Below are positions 1 through 10,338 of a DNA stretch of 64,000 bases, in pieces. Position numbers and translations under genes: made by a program. Origin of the DNA: Excoecaria cochinchinensis. Its lineage: Eukaryota > Streptophyta > Magnoliopsida > Malpighiales > Euphorbiaceae. The stretch spans positions 2,480,001-2,544,000 of the forward strand of contig CANTUQ010000003.1 of NCBI GenBank assembly GCA_947683425.1, written 5' to 3'. Every line of letters begins with the position of its first letter. The first letter of the stretch is position 1. The notes under the pieces were generated by a model. It was not told where the DNA came from and ran no database searches. It saw only the letters and a program-made list of their open reading frames with translations.

Positions 1-419
1 TACACTTCTTTCCTAACCCTGTGTTGGCCTTAACCTTTGCAGCATATCCTTAAGTGTCATCTCAATACTTAAAGCTGCATGGATTAAAAACTCGTGCTGA
101 TCAATAGCTCAGTGGGAAACAAATAAAGCAAACTGACTTCTTAATGAAGTCCCAAATGTAAAGGATAAACTAAGTATAAATAAAATAAAGACATCTCATA
201 ATAATCAAGTAATTAATCGTGTTCACTTCATTTCCTTATTAAACATGCATTTACTAAACATAGATATTATAGTTAACATTGACATGAGTTCATATATTAT
301 CACTAAACTAATTCCCAATCATTTCACTAACATGCACTTATAGCTTTAATAATAATGAAACTATTTTGTTGCCTGAATCCTCATTAAGGGTGGATAACGA
401 GAACATGGATACCAAATAT
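1..419 (-). repeat. Degenerate reverse LTR-like flank, left part
   Basis: AT-rich sequence without a convincing ORF. Read on the minus strand, about 60-125 resembles a decayed copy of the paired-hairpin LTR module that is intact at 2722-2759. The sequence resumes after the solo LTR at 3087, where it resembles the reverse complement of the middle of LTR C. I infer that both pieces are one old LTR of the Tekay/Del type in reverse orientation, split by the insertion at 420-3081. The last five bases (415-419, AATAT) are the left target-site copy. Confidence 0.4.
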
Positions 420-1636
420 TGTAACAACCCAAATAGGGCCTGGTCGGAATCTGTGCGGTAAGTCAGTTCAGTGAGGGTATTTTCGTAATTTGGGTAAGAG
501 GAATTTTGGACATTTAAGAATTTTGTGTTAAAGGAATTAAATAATTAAGTGTTAAGTGAAGTGAAGGAAATTATTAGTGTGTTTGTAGTGTATGGTTGTA
601 GGGTGTTAGTGGTTTAAGGGCTGTTTTTGTGTGGTTTGTGGGCATGGTGCCATGGATGTAAAGAGGGTTATTGGAAATTATATGGTGTGAGTGAGTGTAT
701 GGTGTATAGAAGATATTTGTGTTAGAAAGGCTTTGGTGTGGTTAGTGTATGGTGCCATAAGTGGATGAGTTAAGATGGATTGATTGATTCCCTTGGATTG
801 TGACAAGTGGCAAGAAGTTGGTGAGTAATTAATGTAAAGTAGGAGAGAGGAAGGGAGGGGCAGCTTTTGGGTGAGACTTCCCGTGGAAGCTATCTCATTT
901 TTCCCTCATTTCTTCTTCATTTCCCGTCCTCCTCTCTCTCTTGCTTTCATTCTTCTACTCTCATCTCTTCCCTTGTGATTTCTTGAATTTTTGTGTGGGA
1001 TCTTGAAGGTTTGAGCTGGGTTTGTGGAAGGTAAGTGGTTGAGTTCGGTTAGAGGTTTCTTGTTCTTGGATTTCTGATTTTGATTGTGTTTGGGTCTGAT
1101 TTGAGTGTATTGTGACTGGGTTTTTGTGCAAGAATCGGAAGAGAGAAGGAAGAGCAAGGGCAAGGATAAAGTGGATTCGTGAGGAGCTCGGTTTGAAGCT
1201 TCGTTTTCCAGGTTTGGGAGTTTATTTGATGATGTTTGGGTGCATGTAAGTGTTATGAGCTGTGTTATAGATTGTGGTCTTTCCCTTATTTTCCTCCTTG
1301 GATCAACTCTAGCTAGTGTTTGCATGTTATTTGTAATCCTGAGTGTGTTATGAATGCATGTTAATCGAGTAGTGATTTAGTGAAGTGTTAGTGATGTAGT
1401 GAAGATATTATGTGTTTCCGGAATTTGAACATGCCACATTAGTGTATTTGATTTGGTTGTGAGTGATTTCATGTTGAATTATAATTGATTATAGTGTAAA
1501 TGTGTTTATTTGGCTTGTGAATGATGCGGTGATATGCTGGAGACGAGAGGTAAGTGTTTTGAGCTTGATGTATGCATGTATGATGAGTTGTGTGTGAAAA
1601 GAGTAGGAAAAAGTGCAGAATTGGGCAAATCTGGGT

Positions 1637-2092
1637 TCTGTCGCGATCGCGACCAGTGCCGCGATCGCGACAGAACGCGGTCTTGGCCCCTTTTTCTTGA
1701 AGAGCCCTCTATCGCGATCGCGATGCTTGTCGCGAGCGCGACAGAGAGCTCGGTCGCGGAAACCTCCGCGCGGGCGTGCTGCCGAGCGTGCGCGCGAGGA
1801 GGGAGGAACTAGTCTCTGTCGCGATCGCGACTCTTGTCGCGAGCGCGACAGAGCTCGGCTCCATGAATTCTGCCGTGAGTGCTCCGTCGCGACCAGGCCT
1901 TTTGGCGCGAGGACGCGACGAAGTACCCCGTGCACTGTCACGATCGCGACTCTTGTCGCGAGCGCGACAGAGCTCGGTTCCGTGAGTTCTGCCGCGAGTG
2001 CTTCGTCGCGAGGAGGTCCTTTGGCGCGACCTAGCGAGGAAGTACCCCGTGCTCTGTTGCGAGCGCGACACTTGTCGCGATCGCGACAGAGG
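1637..2092. repeat. CpG-rich palindrome array inside solo LTR
   Basis: Five modules start near 1638, 1708, 1817, 1936 and 2053. Each has two near-palindromic 14-mers built on GTCGCGATCGCGAC or GTCGCGAGCGCGAC, separated by a few bases and usually followed by AGAG. The block is strikingly CpG-rich in an otherwise AT-rich LTR, and several CpGs persist although such sites normally decay in plants. It holds overlapping ORFs on both strands, which I attribute to lack of stops in CG-rich repeats. Confidence 0.85.
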
Positions 2093-2721
2093 CCCTTCCT
2101 GCTTGCTTTGTGTTCTGAATGTGTTTCGTTTGTTCTACTTTGCACGGTTTCTCACTAGTGCATGGTATATGTGTGTACCTTTGACTCGTGATATTATTGT
2201 ACTGGTGTTCTTGATATGGTTTATTTTTATACAAGAGTCTTAATTTGAATATTGTTTTTGTTATGTATTGTCTGGTGAGTTATTGTGTTGTCGAGCCTGA
2301 AGTGTCAAGGTATAGGATAATTAAGCATGCTTAAGAAGGGTTAGTGTTCAGCTGTTCTGTCCGCCCTGATTGGGCGAAGCGGTCGACCTCCGAGATGGTC
2401 ATCAATCGTGTAGTGATAAAATGTTTTGAGACTCCGGTCTCCCGCGCTACCTTCGGGTATTAAAGTGTTTTTGAGGCTTCGGTCTCCCGTGCCGTGTTCC
2501 CGTATCCTCCACCATTGATTTCAGGCTATTGTGTGTATTGTCTTGCATTGATAAAGTGAGTGTTCTGATCGTAGTGTGATTTCTGAATAGTGTATTGGTT
2601 TAGCGTATTGTGTTATTTATCCTGAATATATATTTATATCTCTGTACTCTGATGCATAATGATTTATGTATATTAGTGCATGTGTCCTTGTATAGTGTTC
2701 TGTTGTGTTTGTTTCTCCCCA

Positions 2722-2759
2722 CTAAGCGTTATCGCTTAGCACGGGCTTTTATCCCGTGC
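2722..2759 (+). promoter_or_regulatory. Paired-hairpin LTR module
   Basis: Two adjacent perfect inverted repeats. The first has a 7-bp stem CTAAGCG/CGCTTAG with a TTAT loop (2722-2739). The second has a 7-bp stem GCACGGG/CCCGTGC with a 7-base loop (2739-2759). The same module is present at 17863-17901 and, damaged, at 21963-22000. Conservation between otherwise diverged LTR families suggests function in the transcript, for example at the R/polyadenylation region; that role is inference. Confidence 0.75.
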
Positions 2760-3081
2760 AGGTATCGTGAAGGATTTTTGGGAGTGCTCGAGTCGTGCAT
2801 CTGCAGGCAGGCCATAGGAGTCGAGTTTATTATTTCTTTTGTTTCCTGATGTAATTCTTTTTGTATATGTATTTCTTTATTTTGTAAAGGATTTTAAAAT
2901 TGTATTTATAACTCTATATCTTATTTATGATGAAGTATATTTCTATTATTATTGGTTTTTGAATGCTTCCGCTTAGCGCATGTATGCTTTCGCCGTATGC
3001 TTGGTCGCGTCGTGAGTGAGCGTCGTGCTGTAGCGCGCCCGCCGGCGCCCTTCCAACGGGGGCGGCGGCGGGGGTGTTATA

Positions 3082-4917
3082 AATATGGTATTAAACACTG
3101 GATACTGATTAAGCAGTATCAATCACTAAAGACACTCACACTAGATACCAAACAGGTATCTGAACACTAAACACTAATGCGGTGTCATCACTCACTAGCA
3201 GCTGCAACCACTATCCCTTATAGGCATACCTATCTATCCACGACTTTGCACGATTCAAGCATATAGTATAGACTGTACACACTAATTGACTTTACACAAC
3301 ACTCATTTGTTCACTTTACATAATATTCACTAATTCACTTTAGATACATTCACTAGTTCACTTTACATAACATACACTCATTTATCCCATTAAATTAATA
3401 GACATTCAACTATGTTCACATATCAATTATGTGTGTCTAGCAATATGTACCAAAATATGCTATACGCATTTCACTATAATTTTCAAGCGGTTCAAGTACA
3501 CTATAAGCATTTCATCATGATTCAATCATATATGATCATACATTCATTATACATACTCAATTTCACATGCCACATCATTTTATGTCATTATCGATAGTTA
3601 AATACCATGTATACACTTAATTCCTTTATTAACCTATTATCCCATAACATCATTTACATATATTTTTAATTAGCATGCATTCATATACTCATTTCATAGT
3701 GTTAGCCACGTGTTGGAAAAGTTTTGGGAACTTTCGGTGAAGTTCAAGATCAAACCGGTGGAAAAACTCACTTAAAATGCTGAAAATAGGATCACACGGC
3801 TCTCAAACATTCCTTCCTGCCATGTAGGCCAATTATAGGGCAATTTTTTGTGTTCCAAAATCCATTTACATGGCGGTTAGAGAGTTTACAAGGTAGAGTT
3901 GTGTAAACCCATTTTGCCTCACTTTGTACATAGCAGATTCTAGGTCCAATTTTGCACAGGGTTTTTCACCTAGCTAAAGGCATTTTTGGGCAAATGCTTA
4001 TTCTAAAAAATTATTACCCTGTGTCTTAAGTTTTCAATGACAATAAAATCATGCAACTTGGATTTATATCCTATGAGATATTTCCTTGGGAATACAAACT
4101 GCTCCCATTGCACTGATAAATTCATACTTGTAACTTTGATCAAAATTTTGAAGACCCTAGAGACAAATTTGGGTTTTGATGTCTCTTAACATGTGTAAGT
4201 ATATCTGCTTAGTTTCATTTCAAACTTGAATCACTCCATTTTGAGTTGTGTAGGCCACGATATGGCCAAAACACAGTGATAGGGTCAATTGAACTCTAAG
4301 ACAGAATTTTCCTCTAGACTCAACCTAAGCATGGTTTAATCATTTTCAAGCAATTTCATTCTCATTTCATGTTCCAACATCATTTTCACATCAATTAGAT
4401 CACATAACACATTTTAATCATAAGTCAATCATAAGCAAAGGTTAAATTATTTCCAAACCTTGTATTGATGCAAACTTCCCTCAACTTTGCTTTCCACTAG
4501 CCCTTTCTCCTATCCTTTCTTCTTTGGCCAAATTTCCTCAACCAAAAACACCATAAATGTAAGGACTCGACTTGTACTCTAGTCATTTTGGATACATTTA
4601 TGGTATAAGAGTGGCCAAGAATGTGTATTTGGGGGGTCAAATGGTCATTTGACTCATATGGACTAAAATGCATAAAATGGATTATTTATTATGCTAATGT
4701 ATAAATACGATACAATTAAACTATAAATGTATGATTATATAGAAGATTAAGGATTGAAATGGAAATATGTAAAGTAGCCAATCCATTAACCCATATACCA
4801 ATTTCTAGAAACGTGAAGGAGTCTTTATGTCTTAAAAAATCATAAAGGTTGGCTAAGGGGAAAAATATAGAAAGCCAACCATTCTCCTCTCCCTAAACTC
4901 ACTATTCTATTAACCCA
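3082..4917 (-). repeat. Degenerate LTR-like sequence, no gene
   Basis: The first five bases are the right copy of the AATAT duplication. About 3090-3260 resembles the reverse complement of LTR C near 17340-17470 (the GGTATC / GGTGTC direct repeats and the segment before them), which supports a reverse-oriented LTR continuing from 1-419. About 3280-3370 has short imperfect repeats of TTCACTTTACATAA. From 4557 a TGTAAGGACTCGACTTG string could be the start of another LTR, but no end is visible. No coding region is supported. Confidence 0.4.
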
Positions 4918-5367
4918 AATGAAAATCCGGACCTTATATAGCCAGACACGACCGACGGGCATCGGTGCATGGGTGCGGGCGTCGGAAGAATCCTACTGAC
5001 ACAAAGACACTTCCGACGGCCCTGCCACATCCACCGACGGGCGTCGGAACGGTTGCGTGCTCCGGGAAACCAGGCGGCTCCTGACAGGGGCGGTGACTTT
5101 CAGACGGGCGTCGGAAAATACCCTGAGCCGTCGGTGACTCGAAGCGATGGGCTACCTCCACAGACGGGCTGGCCGTCTGTGGAGGACAAAAAAGCCTTTT
5201 TGACTTGAAAAACTTCCGTTTTCTCCCCCTCTGCTCAGGAAGTGTAGAAAAACCTCATTTCTCATGGAACGCGGGACTAAAACCCCCAACTCCAACCTCC
5301 CGTACAGGCTTGAACATTGATTTCATCATAGGGTAACCTCTGATCCGGACCGCTCCAGGACACGGTG
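4918..5367 (-). mobile_element. U3 fragment of a D-family LTR
   Basis: This segment is closely similar to 40045-40494 and 55308-55757, the upstream (U3) ends of the two LTRs of element D. In LTR orientation (minus strand) it starts TGTAAGCACCG at 5367 and runs through the GACGGGCGTCGG motif array to the TATA-like GGCTATATAAGG at about 4934-4945, where similarity stops. It is a truncated LTR that keeps only the promoter half. Some GACGGGCGTCGG copies have C-to-T type changes, so it is older than D. Confidence 0.8.
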
Positions 5368-5896
5368 CTTACAGGTTCTCGCATGCATACTTAAAAGAAA
5401 AAGTGTTAAAGGTGATGGTTTATTTGGGTATAAAAAACTAGGACATTAGTTCTATTTTATTAGAAAAATACCAAATTAATTAATATAAATATTTTTGTGA
5501 TTTTCTTTTTTAAACGTGCATAAAATAAATAATTTTATTAAAAATTACATGATAAAGTAAATGAACAAGCCAAATAAAGAAAATAATACAAATAATGTAA
5601 ATAAATGGTAAAATCAAACGAGTCTCCTGGATTTCCCTGTTTGCTCGCGAGAATGCCCAAAAAGGGAAAATGGATATTGGGTCAAAAAACAAATACAAGA
5701 AAATGAATGTTAGTTATTAAATCAAGTAAGTTAATCAATTAAACAAATAAAATGATAAATAATAAACTAAAATAAAATAAGATGACATGAAAGATGACAA
5801 ATGAATTAAAATGCTAATAAATTAAAATAAATGAGAAAAATACATTATGAATGACAAAGGAATTAAAGGATATAATTGAAATAAATAAAACAACAT

Positions 5897-5974
<78 letters not shown>

Positions 5975-7203
5975 GAAAAAATGAAAGCAAAACAATAATA
6001 ATAATTATAATAATAATAATAATAACAATAATAATAATAAATAAAACAAATATATAAACAATTGAATAAATAATTAAATGAAAATAAAAAAGAGATCAAA
6101 CCTAGAATGTTTACCATCAGAATTTGGATTCGATGGACGAAAAAAATTGATTGATTTCCTTGCTTTGTTTTGCAAATTAGAATTGAAAATAATAGAAATT
6201 GAAATTTTATTCCAAGAAATAAATTATAAAAAATGAAATAAAATAAAAAATTTAAGAACAAAAAATGATTTTCTTTGTCTAAATAATGATTATTGATTAA
6301 AAAAATAATTTTTTATTTAAAGAAGAAGGAAAAAAAAATTATGAAAGAAAAATTAAAATTCTCAAGAACAAAGAATGGATTCCTTTCTCTCAAGGAAAAT
6401 AATTGATCAAAAAGCTAAATAAGAATCTCAAGAGCAAAAAATCATTTCTCTTTGTCTCAAGGAAAATTATTAATCATAAAGAAATTAAAATTTTTAACTT
6501 CAAAACCTTTTTATTTTGAGGAGAAAACCTAAAAAATGTAGAGAGAATTTTGTTGAAGAAGAGAAGAAGAGAAAATGAAGAAAAAAAACCCTAAAAATGA
6601 AAATCCTCCTTTTTTGTTTCATCTTTTTCTATTTATATCAAGAAAAAAGAAAAATATAATTAATTAAGGAAGAAACCCTTAATTAATTCAAATATTATTT
6701 ATCTATATTTTAAAAATGGAAAAAATCATGAAAAACCTTAAAAAATGGGATAAAAAATAAATTTGGTGAAAAAATCCCGAAAAAAACAAATTTGGGCAAA
6801 AAATTAGCATTTTAGGTGGAACTGGGGCGACCGACCCCGTCGGTGCGCGCGACGGGCGTCGGGTCCGTGCTCTCCCAGCGAGCAGCAGCGCGCGGGCGAT
6901 GCTCCACACGTAGCTTGTGCAGGCGCCGCGCGCTGGCGCTCCTCGGGCGCAGCGCCTTCGAGCCGATGCGACCGACATCTGATTTTTTTTTTTAAATTCA
7001 AATTTAACTAAAAACACAAAAATTTTCAAACTTCATTTTTTAAATTTAATTTTTAATATATTTTTTATTATTTTTTATTTTTTTATTCTAAAATACAAAT
7101 CTTGACAAGGAAATCACCACTTTCAACCTTTTCGCTCGTGAATAGGTGCTTTATCATCATTGGGTAACTCTGATTTGGACTGCCTCAGGATCCGATGTCT
7201 ACA
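5368..7203 (-). mobile_element. Truncated reverse LTR, A/Z family
   Basis: Read on the minus strand it starts TGTAGACATCGGATCCTGAG at 7203, like the LTRs at 7534 and 62672. It continues through a TATA-like box near 6625-6640 and a GGTAAACATTCTAGG motif at 6101-6115. The part at 5375-5530 is the reverse complement of about 9525-9650 in the LTR of element A. The LTR end is missing: compared with the complete LTR at 33136-35346, several hundred bases are lost at the left, where the D-type U3 fragment now abuts. No TSD can be assigned. Confidence 0.75.
5899..6045. repeat. (AAT)n microsatellite
   Basis: A long run of AAT/TAA triplets covers about 5899-5970, and a second interrupted run covers about 5995-6045. 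It lies inside the reverse LTR. The apparent leucine-rich minus-strand ORF over it is a product of the repeat and not a gene. Confidence 0.95.
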
Positions 7204-7240
7204 CCCGGCTTCCGGCCTTGTGCGGGCAGCATGCGTCACA
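7204..7240 (+). mobile_element. 3' end remnant of the 5' LTR of element Z
   Basis: A short GC-rich segment ending GCATGCGTCACA directly before a primer-binding site. The end resembles the LTR ends of D (GCGCGTCACA on its strand) and A (CACGTGTCACA). The rest of this LTR was lost or displaced when the reverse LTR fragment joined at 7203. Confidence 0.65.
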
Positions 7241-7241
7241 G

Positions 7242-7258
7242 TGGCGACTCCACTAGGG
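7242..7258 (+). promoter_or_regulatory. Primer-binding site of element Z
   Basis: TGGCGACTCCACTAGGG starts one base after the LTR end. The same site, with small changes, follows the LTR at 10322 and, on the minus strand, at 53683-53699. Tat/Ogre elements are known to use a TGGCGACTC-type site, attributed to an arginine tRNA; the tRNA identity is recalled and not verified here. Confidence 0.75.
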
Positions 7259-7533
7259 AGAATCGAAACTTTGCTTCGAAAATAACTTAAGTTAAATTAT
7301 AATTGAGTTTTAAAGAATCGAAAATTTCGTTTCTATTCAAAAAAATTGCATTGCATTCATTAGAATCTTATAAATATGTTAGTTGGTCCATTATTTTACC
7401 TTGGTGCATTCCTGAAACACAACCCTACATTCATTCATTATAGAAAAGTGCTCAGAATAATTACCAGCCCAAACCTTGTACCATCAATGGTATATCAAAT
7501 GGGGACCCAATCTGTCGTTTTGCTCATGATGAG
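7259..7533 (+). other. Leader of element Z, first part
   Basis: Untranslated leader similar to 10339-10600 of element A, including the segment around CACCAGCCCAA. It stops in the middle of the conserved sequence ...GATGAG|CTAGACCC. The right half continues at 28045, after element A. The last five bases (7529-7533, ATGAG) are the left target-site copy of A. Confidence 0.75.
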
Positions 7534-10320
7534 TGTAGACCCCGGGTCTTGAGGCAGCACAAATCAGAGTTACCCAATAATGATAAGATGTTTGTTCACA
7601 GGCAAAAAGGTTAAAAGTAATGATTTCCTTGTCAAATTTGCATTTTAGAGTAAAAAAATAAAAAATAATAAAAAAATATTTTGAAAATTAGATTTGAAAA
7701 ATGGGGTTTAGAAATTGTAGTATTTTTAACTAAATTTAAAATAAAAAAAATGATTTTCGCGAGTGTCGGCACGCGTTGGTCGCCCCTGTTCTGCCGAAAA
7801 ACGCCAATTTCGCCCAAATATCAAATTTTCCGATTTTTTCACCCAAATTTGATTTCTATCCCATTTTTTTAGGGTTTTTAATGATTTTTTCCATTTTTAA
7901 AATTTAAAATTAGTAATATCTGATTTAATTAAGTTTTTTCATTAATTAGTTAGGTTTTCATTTTTCTTTTGATATAAAAACAAAAAGATTGAAAGAGAAA
8001 AGGAGGAGAATTCATTTTTATGTTTTCATTCATTTTTCTTCTTTTCTTCAACAAATTTCTCTCTACATTTTTAGGTTGTCTCCTCAAAGGTAAAAGTTCC
8101 TATAAAAAAAAAATCCAATTCTTTTTCTGCTTCTTATTTTTTAATGGAATTTCTTCTAAAACATATTTTTAGAAGGATTTTTGTTGATAAAAATTAATTT
8201 TGAGACAAATAAGATAATTATTGGCTTTCAAAATTCAATTTTTTTGACTTGTTCTTTGTTTTCAATTAAATTTTGTTTAAAAATTTTTCATTGAAACTCC
8301 TTTTTGATGAAAAAAAATGGATTTTGAGGCAAACAAAATAACTGTTTGTTCTTAAAATCCAATTTTAATTTGATTTTCTAAAAAATAAGTTTTTTCATAT
8401 TTTTTTTTCATGAGAAAGAGGAATGATTCTTTGCTCTTGAGATTTTTACCTTTTTATTGATCAATTATTTTCTTGAGACAAAAAAATTCATTCTTTGTTC
8501 TTAAGAATTTTTTATTTCATTTCATTTTTTTTGCAATTAATTTTTTGGAATAAAATTCCAATTTTTTTTATCGTATTTAACTGTAATTTTGCAAATCAAA
8601 AACAAGGAAATCAATCAACTTTTTTCCCTCATCGAATCCAAGCTCTGAGTGTAAACATTCTGGGTCTGATCTCATTTTTTTCTTCTATTAATTTTTGTTC
8701 ATATTTAATTGATTAACATGTATATTTTTATTGTTTTTATTTATTTATTCTATTGTTTGTATATTTTTCTTATTTAATATGTTTATATATTATTTTTGTT
8801 CATGTAATTAATTTATTTTTGCTTTGATTTCTTATTATTTCTAACATGTAATTAATTTATTTTGCTTTGATTCCTCATTATTTTTAACATGTAATTAATT
8901 AATTCATTTTGACTGATCTTTTTGCCTTGTAAATGTTTTATGTTAATTGTGGTAACATTAATTAATCATATCAATTTTTGCATCCTTAATTAAATAATCC
9001 TATTTTGCCAACTTAGTCAAATTAAGTTATTTTCTTCCTTTTCCTTGCATGATGGCCACGTGAACATTGGCCATCTTTGTGCTTTTTTTCCTTTTAATTT
9101 CCATAAATTACTCACGTAGGGTCCATCTTACTTTGTACACATACACTATTTTATTCATTCATTCTTATATGTTTTATCCTTTTTTTATTTGTTTTGCTCG
9201 CTTGATTGGCTTAATTAATATATTTGTTAGTTTTATTTATTTAATTTAATTTAATTTGGTTTATTATTTCATTCTATGTATTTCATTTAATTTGATTGAT
9301 CCATTTTATTTTATTGCATTTTATTCGATTTGATTTAATTACTAACCTTAATTTTCTTTTTCTTTTTGGCTATAACACTTGCCTTTTTTATTTGAGCATT
9401 GTCCATGGACGAAGACGCGAGATCGAGCGATTAGGAATCTCACTTTGGTTTGCATATTTAAATTCGGCATTTTCCTTTATTTCAATTTATTTGTCGTATT
9501 TGTGTATTTTATGTAAAATTGTTTATTTTTATGCATGTTTAAAAAGAAAATCACTAAAAATATTTTTATTAATAAATTGGGTCTTTTCTGATAAAATGGG
9601 ACCAATGTCCCAATTTTTCCATCCAAAATAAATTGTCACCCAAAAATTATTTTCTTTAACCATTCATGTGAGGTCCAATATCCTCATCCTTAATAAATAG
9701 CCCATTTTATGTATGATTTATACTTTATTTACAATGGGGGTTGTATTTTTGGCCCTAGTTTTGTTGTAATTTACTTTCATATGCTTTATTTTAATTTCGC
9801 TCCTATTTACCGCTTTCCTTATATTGCCAAATTGTGCTTTAATTAATCGCATTGAATGAGAAATGGGATGAAACGCTAAATTCAAAACTCAATTATAAAC
9901 TTAACCAAGATATAAATAAATGGGAAGTCCCGAACCTTTTATAGTCTTTGGGCTTAACGGGGCGAGAGGGCCATCTCAATGTACTATTGGGGTGGGGCCT
10001 CCAAGATACCTCTTGTGTCCCGAAAAAGGCTCACTTGCATAGTCCTAGGCACTACAAGGCGAGAGGGCCATCCTAATGTTCTATTCGGGTGGGGCCTCCA
10101 AGACACCTCCGATTTGCCCAAAATGGACATAGCAGTGCTGTCTTAGGCTCACTGAGGCTAGACGATCTTTTCCAATGTTCTATTGGGTGGCAACTCCAAG
10201 AAACCTCCTTGTTGCCCAAAATGGACACACTTGTAATTTCTTACAAGTTTTTATGAACCTCCTCCCGAAAGTCCTAAAAGCAGGCTGTTCGGGGCGCCGC
10301 AGGGTTCGACACGTATCATA
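7534..10320 (+). repeat. 5' LTR of element A
   Basis: Starts TGTAGACCCCGGG and ends CACGTATCATA; the partner LTR ends CACGTGTCACA, so the terminal CA has mutated here. The two copies are very similar along their length. Visible parts are a TATA-like GATATAAAAAC near 7970, the GTGTAAACATTCTGG motif at 8649-8663, and near the end three diverged direct repeats around 9956-10210 based on GCGAGAGGGCCATCTCAATG and GGTGGGGCCTCCAAGA. The open frame at 9296-9631 is shared with the other LTR but is AT-rich noise. Confidence 0.85.
8649..8663 (+). promoter_or_regulatory. Conserved splice-donor-like motif in LTR (A)
   Basis: GTGTAAACATTCTGG. Versions of this motif, with consensus GGTAAAYATTCTGG, occur in sense orientation at the equivalent place in every A/Z/D-type LTR seen here (26371, 6115 minus, 34225 minus, 39745 and 55008 minus, 63630), always some 300-700 bases downstream of a TATA-like box. 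It has the form of a 5' splice site. Confidence 0.55.
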
Positions 10321-10321
10321 A

Positions 10322-10338
10322 TGGCGACTCTACTGGGG
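10322..10338 (+). promoter_or_regulatory. Primer-binding site of element A
   Basis: TGGCGACTCTACTGGGG, one base after the 5' LTR. It matches the sites of Z and D with one or two changes. Confidence 0.8.

Larger units (their letters stand above)
420..3081 (+). mobile_element. Solo LTR (Tekay/Del-like Ty3/gypsy), 2,662 bp
   Basis: The sequence begins TGTAACAACCC and ends GGGGTGTTATA. It is flanked by AATAT at 415-419 and again at 3082-3086, the 5-bp duplication expected for Ty3/gypsy integration. No internal region or second LTR adjoins it, so it is a solo LTR, presumably left by LTR-LTR recombination. Length and internal order match the LTRs of element C (15600-22358): a palindrome array in the middle, a stretch of direct repeats, then a paired-hairpin module near the 3' part. 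Primary sequence is only partly similar, so this is a related but separate family. The small ORFs inside it are not genes. Confidence 0.85.

Noticed and set aside
1613..2158. Overlapping open frames on both strands over the CGCGATCGCG array
   Set aside because: They arise from stop-poor CG-rich repeats; composition is Arg/Ala/Ser-rich and periodic, with no start context.
5863..6261. 132-residue minus-strand ORF with poly-Leu
   Set aside because: Created by the AAT microsatellite inside an LTR.
7242..7258. tRNA gene fragment at the TGGCGACTC sites
   Set aside because: Only the tRNA-complementary end is present, always next to an LTR end; it is a primer-binding site.
9296..9631. 111-residue open frame, repeated at 27014-27349
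   Set aside because: Both copies lie at the same place in the two LTRs of element A. The protein is a low-complexity, AT-driven Phe/Leu/Ile string with no homology, so conservation is explained by LTR identity.
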